From Trichomonas tenax (Eukaryota > Parabasalia > Trichomonadida > Trichomonadidae), in NCBI GenBank assembly GCA_023091735.1, contig JALKBU010000999.1:1-18657 (forward strand): 18,657 bases of DNA, read 5' to 3'. Below, one piece after another: positions 1 through 8,467 of the stretch. Positions within the stretch are counted from its first letter, which is position 1; the number at the start of each line of letters is the position of its first letter. The notes below the pieces were generated by a model. It did no database searches, was not told the origin of the DNA, and saw only the letters and a list, made by a program, of their open reading frames with translations. Position numbers and translations under genes: made by a program.

Positions 1-279
1 TCATAATGAAGTCTTCTTTGGCTTCCAACATTGAGTTCAATCCATTTCAACCTATTGACACTTTTCCATTTTTTCCCGCGCAAACACGTCACTTTCCTTT
101 ATTTTGACATCCTGACTTTACATGTCAAAAATAAGTTGCATGTCAGAAAAGCACGTTGTTCTATTTTGTCCCAGTCCCTTTTTGTGAATATTTCTTTGGT
201 CATTATTTTTATTGTGATGAATATCACATTATGCATATGATCGATATGTTGCCATAGATGAAGATATGATGAATGTACA
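1..279. other. Intergenic, AT-rich, with motif copies
   Basis: No convincing gene lies here. Short open frames exist on both strands, but they overlap each other, have low-complexity Phe/Leu/Ile-rich translations and lack a start-proximal initiator. The stretch from about 55 to 150 carries a CACTTTT element (59-65), a TCACTTT element (89-95) and two copies of the TGACATGTAAA motif on the minus strand. It therefore looks like a promoter region, possibly for a minus-strand gene lying to the left of the window. Confidence 0.6.
117..145 (-). promoter_or_regulatory. Pair of TGACATGTAAA motifs
   Basis: TTTACATGTCA (117-127) is an exact reverse-strand copy of TGACATGTAAA. TTGCATGTCA (136-145) is a one-substitution variant, 18 bp away when the CATGTCA cores are aligned. 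The same word recurs in most of the other intergenic regions of this window and was not seen in the coding regions I read. Orientation would suit a gene reading leftwards out of the window. Binding-site status is inferred from recurrence only. Confidence 0.45.
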
Positions 280-693
280 TCAGAAATTGTGAAATGATAC
301 ATTAAAACAAGATAAAAGTGCTGGTCGTGAACCGTTTGTTATTTCCATTTGATGGTCCCTAATTGATCCAAGCCTATGCTGCATGAATTCTGTCAATTGG
401 AATTCGTATTTCGGTTTGATAATGCAAATATCTTTATCAATGTTGACATTTTCTGTTTCAACAGCTTCCCAGCTTCCATATTCAAGTAATTCAATATCAA
501 CGACACCATCTTTCTTGTCAGCTTTGGAATAAATTGATACTTTCAGAGCAGGTGGATTGTTGCCAATATAGGCCATAAAATCATCATCTTTTTTAGCGTG
601 GTAACCATTGTTAACATACAATTCCGTAGTTTCCATGAATTTAATTTTTTTGAACATCATTGAACGGATTTTTCCTAATTTGGATGGTTTCAT
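280..693 (-). CDS. Unrecognised 137-aa ORF, possible gene remnant
   Basis: An open frame of 137 codons from ATG at 693 to TGA at 280-282. The translation is soluble-looking and mixed in composition: a basic N-terminus, a charged middle (KADKKDG) and a C-terminal part rich in polar residues. I see no signal peptide, membrane segment, zinc motif or known domain. Unlike most genes here there is no CACTTTT initiator just upstream of the ATG. Upstream in the same frame the sequence is open again from 867 down to a TGA at 733-735, which suggests an older, longer reading frame cut by a nonsense codon. It may be a real short gene, but a decayed fragment is at least as likely. Confidence 0.35.
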   Translation of the reverse strand: MKPSKLGKIRSMMFKKIKFMETTELYVNNGYHAKKDDDFMAYIGNNPPALKVSIYSKADKKDGVVDIELLEYGSWEAVETENVNIDKDICIIKPKYEFQLTEFMQHRLGSIRDHQMEITNGSRPALLSCFNVSFHNF

Positions 694-1145
694 ATTACAG
701 TTTGATTTTGAATATAAATATCTGTATACTGTTCAGGTTATTATCATCCATGCAATTGGTGCAAGACCTTCTCTCTTTTTAAGGTTATCCTTTGGATGGG
801 AAAAGCTCAGATTATTTTTATGTCCTATTGTGTAACAGCTAAACGCACATAAAAATTCTTTTAACCACTAGATAAACATACGTATTGAATCAGTTAGAAA
901 CTTAATTTTCATGCTCTATAAGTATAATGAATTCATATCATTATCACTATAGCATTACCCATGCTATGCATCATTCGTGTTTGTTGAAGAATGATGAATA
1001 ACACATTCTGTTTGTGTTTCTTAAATGCTTTTTATTTCCCGTGATTTTTATTCTTTTTTCTAAATTAGAGAAAGAGAGATTCTTGTGTCCACAATAATAA
1101 AATGATTTACTTCTATAAACGATGATAACTCTATACAAAATAACT
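694..1145. other. Intergenic region, 452 bp
   Basis: This lies between the ankyrin gene's stop and the upstream side of the 137-aa ORF. The minus-strand frame 736-867 is open and in frame with that ORF. It reads plausibly as protein (Lys-rich, then a short hydrophobic stretch) but ends in TGA at 733-735. The remainder, 870-1145, is AT-rich with no recognisable gene, initiator or repeat. Confidence 0.5.
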
Positions 1146-2465
1146 TTAAGCTGTAGCAGTTGCGAGGAGCTTCTGAATATCGATGTTAAATGTGCGCTTT
1201 GCTGGGATATTTCCTTTGTTGTCAGCGATTGTTGGATCAGCTTTGTTTGCGATCAATAATTTAACACAGCGCATTGATCCAATGATGCAAGCTTGCATTA
1301 ATGGTGTAGCACCCTTAGAATCCTTGGCGTTGACATTAGCACCGTTTTGGATCAAAACTTCTGCAGTCTTAACATCGTCTGCTTTGATTGCAATGTGGAG
1401 CGGTGTCAGACCAGTTCTATCTGCCTGATCAACAGTTGCACCACTGTTAATGAGGTACTTGATGACATTCCTCAATGAGTGCTGAGTGGCGAAGATAAGT
1501 GGAGAAATACCGGACTCGCTGATAGCCAATGTGTTGATATCTGTGCCCTTCTTCACAAGCTTAACCAAGCATTTATAATCATGTGCCATCATTGCATCGA
1601 TTGGTGTGAGTGTGCAAGTTTCACGCTCAAGAAGCCATTCGAAGACATCTGTATGATGGTAAATGAATGCATACTCATTGCAGTCTTTAATTAAATCAGC
1701 ACATTCCTTAATAATCTCCAAATTTCCACCCATAACAGCGCACTTAGCAACATTTTTGTCAATTTTAGCGCCATTAGTTTTGGCAAAGAGCCAAACTTTA
1801 TCTGATGCCCAGAAAGCGGCGAGGCCAAGGATTGTTGTTGATGGAGGAGCTTCGCAGACTTCGAACTCACTCCACTTGATATATTGATCCCAATCAATCT
1901 GATCGCCAGAAGCAATGAGAATCTTTTGCGCAGCATCAACGTTATCATTCTTAATGGCAAATGCAAGAGAATTCGATAACCACAAATTATCACGAAGATC
2001 TTCAAGCGGTGCCTTCCACTCTTCGTTCTTTAATTTATCTTTGAAGACTTCGAGATCGTATAAAACGCTGCCATCGTTGAATTCGTCGAAGAAATAAAAT
2101 GTTTTGCATGTGAGATTCTTCTTGTTGATGTCACGAATATCGAAAATATCATTTTTGAGGAGTTGGTATGTGAGTTGTGGGACATCTTCGTCGACAATGA
2201 TGTCTAAAAGTGTTGCTTCAAATTGTTCTTGGTTCGGCATCTTTTTGGCGATTTCTGTCAAGACATTTGCGAACAATTTGATCTTTTTAGAGCGAATTGG
2301 AACCATTCTAACGATTTCACGGCATAAATCTGGAATGTTCTCTTCCTGGACGTAAACAGAGGATATAATTAACTCTATGCTGGAGGCAATGTTGTTTTCG
2401 TTCAACTCGTTGACAATTGTTTGGAGTTGAATTGCTGAATCTAACTCTAGTGGATATTCAGACAT
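1146..2465 (-). CDS. Ankyrin-repeat protein, DUF3447-like (439 aa)
   Basis: A protein-interaction scaffold of the ankyrin type that is expanded in trichomonads; the partner is unknown. Residues about 319-417 form three clear 33-residue ankyrin repeats beginning GISPL, GLTPLH and GATPLM, followed by a degenerate capping repeat ending in ATATA. The preceding 160 or so residues look like degenerate DUF3447-type helical repeats (for example AVMGGNLEIIKE). The N-terminal third is helical and unassigned. The frame is open further upstream to GTG at 2498, but ATG at 2463-2465 is chosen because a GACACTTTT element (2476-2484, minus strand) ends just before it, giving a 16-nt leader. The stop overlaps a UAAA poly(A) signal (TAAAG). 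It is divergent from the importin-like gene. Confidence 0.85.
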   Translation of the reverse strand: MSEYPLELDSAIQLQTIVNELNENNIASSIELIISSVYVQEENIPDLCREIVRMVPIRSKKIKLFANVLTEIAKKMPNQEQFEATLLDIIVDEDVPQLTYQLLKNDIFDIRDINKKNLTCKTFYFFDEFNDGSVLYDLEVFKDKLKNEEWKAPLEDLRDNLWLSNSLAFAIKNDNVDAAQKILIASGDQIDWDQYIKWSEFEVCEAPPSTTILGLAAFWASDKVWLFAKTNGAKIDKNVAKCAVMGGNLEIIKECADLIKDCNEYAFIYHHTDVFEWLLERETCTLTPIDAMMAHDYKCLVKLVKKGTDINTLAISESGISPLIFATQHSLRNVIKYLINSGATVDQADRTGLTPLHIAIKADDVKTAEVLIQNGANVNAKDSKGATPLMQACIIGSMRCVKLLIANKADPTIADNKGNIPAKRTFNIDIQKLLATATA

Positions 2466-2475
2466 CTTTTGATAT

Positions 2476-2485
2476 AAAAGTGTCC
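2476..2485 (-). promoter_or_regulatory. Initiator-like element of the ankyrin gene
   Basis: On the minus strand this reads GGACACTTTT. It matches the trichomonad initiator consensus TCA(+1)Y(T/A) except that the first base is A rather than T. The predicted start A is at 2481, 16 nt before the ATG. The same CACTTTT core precedes at least five other starts in the window. Confidence 0.5.
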
Positions 2486-2492
2486 AAATTTT

Positions 2493-2682
2493 TGTCACAT
2501 AAAGTTATGAACATTATTTTTATGCCAAGTAAACTATTCAAAGCATTGAATATCGACAAATGAATTCCTTATTGACATGTAAATCAATTTTATGACAAGT
2601 AAAATACGACAAATATGCTTTATGACACGTAAAATTTTGTTTGCCACATAAAACTCTCAATTTACAAAATCTGATTTGTAAA
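2493..2682 (+). promoter_or_regulatory. Phased array of TGACATGTAAA-like motifs
   Basis: Seven same-strand copies of an 11-bp motif fill the 245-bp gap between divergent genes. They are TGTCACATAAA (2493), TGCCAAGTAAA (2523), TGACATGTAAA (2573), TGACAAGTAAA (2593), TGACACGTAAA (2623), TGCCACATAAA (2642) and TGATTTGTAAA (2672). Start-to-start spacings are 30, 50, 20, 30, 19 and 30 bp, all multiples of about 10, so the copies fall on one face of the helix. The rough consensus is TG-A/C-CA-N-G/A-TAAA. They are sense-oriented for the importin-like gene. A cluster of activator binding sites, or a bidirectional promoter, is inferred. Confidence 0.6.
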
Positions 2683-2710
2683 GAGACAAACAATTTACCA
2701 AAAGACAAAA

Positions 2711-5602
2711 TTGACTGATATTATTTCACGCCTTGAACAACTTTATATTTCATACAGCACAAATCAGTCACGAGAGTTCATTGAAGAAATTCAGACAATT
2801 TATTCTGATCCATCTTCAGTTATTATCCATTTAAAATTATTATCTCAAACAACGAATGAGCAAGTAATGAAAATAGCTGCATTAATATTAAGAAATCTCA
2901 TATCGACACATTATGACCAATTAAATGAAGAACAAATCGCTGAAATTCAACAAGAATTTGTCAATCTTTTAAGTTCTATTGAAGAAACCACAATTCAACG
3001 TTATGTAATCGATGATATTTCAGAATTCCTACATAAATTCAAGCAAAATATTGAATGGCCACAAGTATTTGAAATTGCAAATAATTTTCTTCAGAATCAA
3101 CAAACTTTACTTGCAGGTATTCATGTGTGGAGTGAAATATATCCAAATTATCAACAACAAGATTCTAAAATGATTTTAATTCATATCTTAAATATCTGCA
3201 TGGAAATACTTCAAAAATCACAGATCCAGGCAGAAAGAAACGAAGCTTTAACTTTCATTCAATTCAATTTTGTTCGTGTTGAAGAATATCAAACAGAAGA
3301 AGAAAAAACAATCTGCGAAAATTTAATCACAGTAATTCAAAATGATATTCATAAGAATTTATATGAGAAACAAGATGAACAAGAACTGGGCGCATACATA
3401 AGAATCGTCTGTAATCTTATTGCCGAGTCACCACAGTTTTTTGTTGAATCACGAAATGATTTTCTTCAATTAGCAATTTCAACTTGTGCTGACGAATCAA
3501 TTCCAATTAAATTACGAATTAGTGTGCACAACATTATAGAAGCTTTTGCTGAATTAATTGCAACAGAAATGAAAGATCAAATCCCAATGATTATTAATAA
3601 TTCATGCGAACTTGCAATCGAAGCGTGCAAAAATGATTTAGATTATAATTTTCCACTTTCTTTCTTCCATGGATTATCAAAAGCATTCGATTCTGAGGCA
3701 GAAGAATTTTTTTATATTTTCATGGGAATTGTTGATCAGCTATCAAATCAAGAAGATATATACTCAAAGAAAGTCGGTTTATTGATATTAAGATCCATTT
3801 CAGAAGGTTTTCAGGAAATTATTACAGACAACATTGCCGAATATTTGCGATATGCAATACAAAGTGATGCTGATGATGAAGATGTTGTTAATTCGGTTTG
3901 CAATGTTATTAGAGAGATCACTGATAACACTCCTGAGTCGCTCATTCCATTTGTTGACAATATTGTCGAATATTTAGTCACTAGAATGCAGTTTCATGAT
4001 GCTTTGATCGTTCTCGATAATTTCCTCTTCAAAGTTGAAAATCCTCCAACAGATATTTCCGGTGTTATTGAGTCTTTAGTTAATGGAATTGAAAATCAAG
4101 ATGATTTTACAATAGAAAAAATATTGTCATGCATAACAAGTGCTTTGCAGCACTTTGATGGCGTTGACGAAACAATTTTTACGCACATGCAGTCTTTGTT
4201 TGATTATTTAACTCATACTCGAGAACAATTGAAGTATTCTGTTTTTGAATGCATTGGAAGACTCACAAAATGCTGCCCATTGAGTGTTGAACAGCAAATC
4301 GCAACCATTATTAATGAAATTGAACCTTGTTTCGCTGAAAAAGACGCTCAGATTGAAAGTTTATGCCTTTGCATTGAAGCAATTTGTCAAGTTTTGCCAG
4401 AATCATTTTCTGAATATATTCAAGTGATTGTTCCTCCACTTTGCTGTATTATTCAAGATGAAGAGAGGCAAGTTCTAGATGTAGCTTGCTGCCTTAGAAC
4501 TCTTGCTAAATTGTTCGGATTGATGCCTTTGAAGATGCAAGATTATGAGGAATTAATTATTGAAAATCTCAAGAAAAAGCCTTTCGAAAATACACGTTTT
4601 ATTATTCCATGCTGTGAAGGTATAGGATATACTATTGATGGACTTGTTGATTTATCACATGATACATCTTTCTTCATTTCAATTTTCCTTCCATGCATTC
4701 GAGGAATGGACTCAAAAGACTCAATTTTCGGAATGCTGATGATTTGCGGACAAGCTTTCTCTTCATTGAGTAATCTAACGCAAAAATTCTTTAATGAGTA
4801 CTTCGCAATATACGTTGATGCACTTTCTCTTAAGTTTTCTGGATTGTTGAAGAGTGATGTTTCACAAGAAATCGATCCTTCATTAATTCATCCTCTATTT
4901 TATTCATTGACACAATTTTTACATGTTTCTGGTCCAAAATTGGTTGGATCTATTGTTGAGACACTATTTACAGTTCTGCAGCCGCACATTAACAGCTCTT
5001 CTTCGATAATGCGCGTTTATTGCGCAAATTGTTTAGCGAGAGTTTGCAAGATTTGCGGCATAAATAACGAACTTTTCGATTTCACAGCAAATGCTGTTTA
5101 TTCATTAACTTCAGATGGAAATGAAATCGTTGTAAGAGTTACTCTTATGTCATTATATTATCTTCTGTGCGCTTGCAAAGAGAAAGTTAGCAATGTTCTT
5201 GATTACGTGAGAAGCTGTTATGAATTGAGTTCTCCAACAGTATTACGAAGAGCTGCAATCGTTGAATCAAAGATCGCAAGAGAAATTCCATCAAAACAAT
5301 CTTCAGAGATGATTGAAGAGGCTCTGAATATGATAGATAATCCTGTTTTCGATTCCGATGAGATTGTTTATGAAACAGAATTTGCAGAGTTTTTACTCAA
5401 AAACGGCGTCAAACTCGAAAACGTGATTCAAATACTTGTTGAATTCTTTGCATCGACAAACTTCTACACGAACCAAGTTTTGCCAGACACATATCAGTTC
5501 TTATTGCAGTCTTTGAAATCTTATCCAATTGAAGCAATAACAGAGATTGCAAAATTCAACCAAAACAAGATATCTCGAATCACAAAGAGAATTTCTTCAT
5601 AA
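2711..5602 (+). CDS. Karyopherin-beta / importin-like HEAT-repeat protein
   Basis: A nuclear transport receptor candidate of about 963 aa, the usual size for importin-beta family members such as Kap123/importin-4/importin-5. The first 100 residues show the importin N-terminal pattern: a helix (RLEQLYISY), then DP-SSVI and KIAALILRNLI, where HEAT helices would contact Ran-GTP. The rest is continuous amphipathic helix pairs with acidic stretches, as in HEAT solenoids. The frame has no AUG at its start. It opens TTG ACT GAT, is preceded in frame by TGA at 2672-2674, and the first internal Met is about 53 residues in, inside the conserved domain. The sequence ATTGACT suggests a one-T insertion in ATGACT, or a non-AUG start. 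The stop TAA is followed by TATAAATA about 14 nt on. Confidence 0.8.
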   Translation: MTDIISRLEQLYISYSTNQSREFIEEIQTIYSDPSSVIIHLKLLSQTTNEQVMKIAALILRNLISTHYDQLNEEQIAEIQQEFVNLLSSIEETTIQRYVIDDISEFLHKFKQNIEWPQVFEIANNFLQNQQTLLAGIHVWSEIYPNYQQQDSKMILIHILNICMEILQKSQIQAERNEALTFIQFNFVRVEEYQTEEEKTICENLITVIQNDIHKNLYEKQDEQELGAYIRIVCNLIAESPQFFVESRNDFLQLAISTCADESIPIKLRISVHNIIEAFAELIATEMKDQIPMIINNSCELAIEACKNDLDYNFPLSFFHGLSKAFDSEAEEFFYIFMGIVDQLSNQEDIYSKKVGLLILRSISEGFQEIITDNIAEYLRYAIQSDADDEDVVNSVCNVIREITDNTPESLIPFVDNIVEYLVTRMQFHDALIVLDNFLFKVENPPTDISGVIESLVNGIENQDDFTIEKILSCITSALQHFDGVDETIFTHMQSLFDYLTHTREQLKYSVFECIGRLTKCCPLSVEQQIATIINEIEPCFAEKDAQIESLCLCIEAICQVLPESFSEYIQVIVPPLCCIIQDEERQVLDVACCLRTLAKLFGLMPLKMQDYEELIIENLKKKPFENTRFIIPCCEGIGYTIDGLVDLSHDTSFFISIFLPCIRGMDSKDSIFGMLMICGQAFSSLSNLTQKFFNEYFAIYVDALSLKFSGLLKSDVSQEIDPSLIHPLFYSLTQFLHVSGPKLVGSIVETLFTVLQPHINSSSSIMRVYCANCLARVCKICGINNELFDFTANAVYSLTSDGNEIVVRVTLMSLYYLLCACKEKVSNVLDYVRSCYELSSPTVLRRAAIVESKIAREIPSKQSSEMIEEALNMIDNPVFDSDEIVYETEFAEFLLKNGVKLENVIQILVEFFASTNFYTNQVLPDTYQFLLQSLKSYPIEAITEIAKFNQNKISRITKRISS

Positions 5603-5657
5603 TTTTTTTTGTTTATAAATATAATTTTGATATTCGATAAAATAACAACAATATTTT
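5603..5657. terminator. Shared 3' region of convergent genes
   Basis: Only 55 bp separate the two stop codons. The importin-like transcript has TATAAATA shortly after its TAA. On the minus strand the opposing gene's stop is itself TAAAAA. UAAA is the known Trichomonas poly(A) signal and often overlaps the stop. The two mature 3' ends probably overlap or nearly touch. Confidence 0.55.
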
Positions 5658-8114
5658 TTATTGTAACGTGATAGAAATATCTTCTGAATCAGTTTCTATC
5701 GCAGTTTCATCAACATCCTGTGCAGCAACTTTTTCTGTAACTCTATGAATGAAATTATAGAGTGTTTCATGTTCTCTCATCTGATTCTCGAGCTGATCAA
5801 CGCGTGCTCTGAGTTCATCAGCTATAGCTTTAGCAGCTCTTTCAGATTTCATTGATGTCTGCAAACGCTCTTCTAGCCTTTCGATTTCTTCTCTGAGCTG
5901 TCTATTGACGTCTTCAGTTGCAGCAAGTCTCTCTGTCTTCCTTGCAAGTAATGCTTCGAAGCGTTTGATTTGATCGATTGCTTCAACTGTCTGTCTGTCG
6001 TTTTCATGGTATTTGGCTGTTATGTCTGTGAGTTTCTTTGATGTTTCATATAATGCAGACTCAGCTTCTCTTCGATGCAGCTTTTCTGTATCGATGTCTC
6101 CCATAATCTTTAATATGCTTTGTCTCTGTTCTTCGTTGACTTGATTTGCCAACTTCAGCTTGTTTTCGAGTCTCTGTCTATCGAGATTTTCTTCTTTGAT
6201 TCTCTGCATATCGTTTGATATTTCTTTAACTTCGCTTTTCTTTTCAGCAACTTCTTCTTTCAGTCTCGAAACTTCTCCCATCAAACCTTCAATACGCTCA
6301 TGAAGAGCTGCGTTTTCCTTTGTCTGCTCTTCAACACGTTTTTTTAAGCCGTTAATTTTAGCAACTTTTGCGTTCATGTAAGCAGATGATCCTCCAATTT
6401 GTGTCTGGAGTGCTTCAATTGTTTTTTCCTGTTCTTGAATTGTCTTCTTAAGAGTTTCATGTTCCTTTCTGGCATCAGCAACTTCGTTTTTACATTTATC
6501 TCTTTGTTCATCTAAATCAGCTGATTTCTTCTTCATCGTTAATATTGATGCTTCTAACGTTTCCTTCGCTGCTGATATTTCTTCTTGAATGGATTTATTC
6601 ATATAAAGGAATCCCGATGTTATCGTGTCAACAAGTGCATTTTGTCGCAATGCTGAAGGAACTCCTTGCATAATGAGATTTATTGCGAAAACAGCGTCAG
6701 AAACTGTTGTTCTTGTCTCCGAATGAGTTAAAACATGAACTAGCAAAGCCGTGAACTGTGTTTCTGCGACAATTCGAGCAACTTTCTTATTCCAGTTTGG
6801 AACAATCTTGAAGCATGACGTCAAAAACAGGAAGAAATTCGCTGAAGCAAATGAATGTCCGCGTTCTATTTGTCGTTGAAATGCAATGAAAATTGGATCT
6901 TCGTTCGATGTTAAAAGCTGTGTTACGTATTCCGATGTATTTTCTTGACGCATCATCATGAGTAGCAGCATTAAAAGTGATTCAAGTCTCAAAAGAGAAC
7001 CAGTAATATTTGATGCAACAACAACGGATAAAGCAAAAGCGAATATTTCATCAACTTGTCCGAAAGATAAATTATCATTCATCGAAAAGATCTCTCTGAG
7101 AAGATTGCAGCCTGCAGCTGTAACAAAATCATGTGCGGAATGAACGTAATAGTTCAAAACTGGAACAAGAAGTTTTTCTGAAACTAAAAACTTCGGAATA
7201 TCAAATCCCATCGAAAACAGTTCATTAATTAATACTGTTATCGCCAACGCACGTGTTCCACAGCTATTTAACAAAGCGGCGAATATCTTCTTTGTCGCAT
7301 CAGTTGATATCGAAGCTTTGTTCGCGAGATCTCTTACAGACCACGTTGCGAGAACTGATGAAAGTGGATAAGGAGGAGGAGAAACAATTCCGTGAATTGC
7401 GGCTCTCATGAGTGTGTCTGTGTCCTCACGACATGGAAATAGACATGTTAAACATGACAATGAAGCCAAGACAACAGAATGATCACTGGAAGACAATAAA
7501 CAAGCCAATTCTTGTCGCAATGTTGTAAAACTGGGAAGAGATTTGATAAATGCGTTGGCACTTGGGCAGTTGTGAGCTAAGCCACTAATTGCTGTGCACG
7601 CAAACGCAGCAAGCTGAGAAACGTTCAACATGCTGAATAATGCAACAAAAAGTAAATGAAGTGAAGATGTTGACGTAACATTAATTTTATGCGAAAAACT
7701 TATAGCGGCGATGAATCTCACTGAAGAAAGGAGATGAGATGGCTGCGGATCTTCGATTTTATCATTTTTAATGTGATTTCCGAATAAAACTTTAGGAAGG
7801 ACGTTAAATGGTGCTATTTCGGCGATTTTATCGCATAGTTCTGGATTTGCTTGAGATAAAATTGTTAAATGTTGTAAAATTTGAACATAAACAGGATCTA
7901 TTATTCCATGTGATGGTGCTGGAAAGTTTCCATTCACAACCAAGTCGTAAATATGGTATAGGAAGCGTTTTAGTTGAGGATCGTTTGATAAATTCGGTAT
8001 TTCATCAACATCAGTCTCAACAGATGACAAATATTGAAAAACTAATCCCATCTTTGACAAGTTGCTCTCTCTTGTCTGCTCAAAAGCTTCGCAGAAAGGA
8101 AGAAGCGCGCTCAT
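5658..8114 (-). CDS. CIP2A-like armadillo head plus coiled-coil protein
   Basis: Residues 1 to about 500 are an all-helical, Leu/Ala-rich armadillo-like head. Residues about 505-795 form one long heptad-rich coiled coil (many E/K/R/Q with L spacing). The last 25 residues are acidic and end in SITLQ. The order and length (818 aa) match animal CIP2A (about 905 aa), a PP2A-B56 regulator and mitotic TOPBP1 partner. The stretch with LAHNCPSANAFIKSL followed by VVLASLSCLTCLF resembles the CIP2A head as I remember it, and the coiled coil ends near an H-x3-L-x2-FIH sequence like CIP2A's end. p115/Uso1 golgin has the same architecture and is the main alternative. The frame is open to an ATG at 8204, but ATG 8112-8114 is preferred because ACACTTTTTG ends directly before it. 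The stop overlaps UAAA. Confidence 0.6.
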   Translation of the reverse strand: MSALLPFCEAFEQTRESNLSKMGLVFQYLSSVETDVDEIPNLSNDPQLKRFLYHIYDLVVNGNFPAPSHGIIDPVYVQILQHLTILSQANPELCDKIAEIAPFNVLPKVLFGNHIKNDKIEDPQPSHLLSSVRFIAAISFSHKINVTSTSSLHLLFVALFSMLNVSQLAAFACTAISGLAHNCPSANAFIKSLPSFTTLRQELACLLSSSDHSVVLASLSCLTCLFPCREDTDTLMRAAIHGIVSPPPYPLSSVLATWSVRDLANKASISTDATKKIFAALLNSCGTRALAITVLINELFSMGFDIPKFLVSEKLLVPVLNYYVHSAHDFVTAAGCNLLREIFSMNDNLSFGQVDEIFAFALSVVVASNITGSLLRLESLLMLLLMMMRQENTSEYVTQLLTSNEDPIFIAFQRQIERGHSFASANFFLFLTSCFKIVPNWNKKVARIVAETQFTALLVHVLTHSETRTTVSDAVFAINLIMQGVPSALRQNALVDTITSGFLYMNKSIQEEISAAKETLEASILTMKKKSADLDEQRDKCKNEVADARKEHETLKKTIQEQEKTIEALQTQIGGSSAYMNAKVAKINGLKKRVEEQTKENAALHERIEGLMGEVSRLKEEVAEKKSEVKEISNDMQRIKEENLDRQRLENKLKLANQVNEEQRQSILKIMGDIDTEKLHRREAESALYETSKKLTDITAKYHENDRQTVEAIDQIKRFEALLARKTERLAATEDVNRQLREEIERLEERLQTSMKSERAAKAIADELRARVDQLENQMREHETLYNFIHRVTEKVAAQDVDETAIETDSEDISITLQ

Positions 8115-8116
8115 CA

Positions 8117-8126
8117 AAAAGTGTAC
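8117..8126 (-). promoter_or_regulatory. Initiator-like element of the CIP2A-like gene
   Basis: The minus strand reads GTACACTTTT, followed by TG and then ATG. The predicted start A is at 8122, leaving an 8-nt leader, short as expected for trichomonads. It lies inside the longest open frame, which argues that the 30 extra N-terminal codons up to 8204 are not translated. Confidence 0.5.
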
Positions 8127-8146
8127 GTTTACTATTGAAAATTTCA

Positions 8147-8189
8147 TATCATGTAAATATTTACAAGCCAAATAATATTTTACATTACA
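8147..8189. promoter_or_regulatory. Diverged TGACATGTAAA motifs upstream of the CIP2A-like gene
   Basis: TATCATGTAAA (8147-8157, plus strand) differs from the window consensus at two of eleven bases. TTTACAAGCCA (8160-8170) and TTTACATTACA (8179-8189) are minus-strand variants, 19 bp apart. They sit 33-75 bp above the ATG. Each copy is imperfect, so confidence is modest. Confidence 0.35.
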
Positions 8190-8204
8190 AAAATTAAAAA
8201 TCAT

Positions 8205-8467
8205 ATCTTAGCAATCAAAAACAACTCCAAAACAATCAAAATGAAACATACAGCAAAGATACAGATTCATATTATTAATAGAATCTATATTAATTCATTT
8301 CATTTCACATAATTATGATGTGATCATTAATGCTCAGTTTTGCTATAATTCGAAGTGAAAATAAGTATCAAATCAGAGAATGGGAGGATTTTGCAATTGC
8401 TTCAAAATATTATTTCTAAATTATTGATCAACAGCGATGTTATGCCAAGAAAAACATTTTGAATATT
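8205..8467. other. AT-rich intergenic DNA
   Basis: I see no gene, initiator or repeat. It separates the upstream region of the CIP2A-like gene from the 3' end of the ankyrin pseudogene. Confidence 0.5.

Noticed and set aside
1..31. Possible start of a minus-strand gene (ATG at 29-31) running off the left edge
   Set aside because: Only ten codons are visible and no sense-oriented CACTTTT lies directly upstream. It is possible given the minus-oriented TGACATGTAAA copies at 117 and 136, but cannot be supported.
31..240. 69-aa plus-strand ORF at the left end
   Set aside because: Phe/Leu/Ile-rich low-complexity translation across motif-bearing intergenic DNA, with no ATG-proximal initiator and an overlapping antisense ORF of equal quality.
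2466..2498. N-terminal extension of the ankyrin protein from GTG at 2498
   Set aside because: GTG is not an expected start here, and the extension overlaps the initiator element at 2476-2485.
2503..2710. Intron supplying an upstream ATG to the importin-like gene
   Set aside because: No GTAYGT donor with ACTAACACACAG-type acceptor could be found in the gap.
8115..8204. 30-codon N-terminal extension of the CIP2A-like protein from ATG 8204
   Set aside because: It would run through the initiator at 8117-8126 and upstream motifs, and its Tyr/Cys/Phe-rich translation resembles intergenic DNA.
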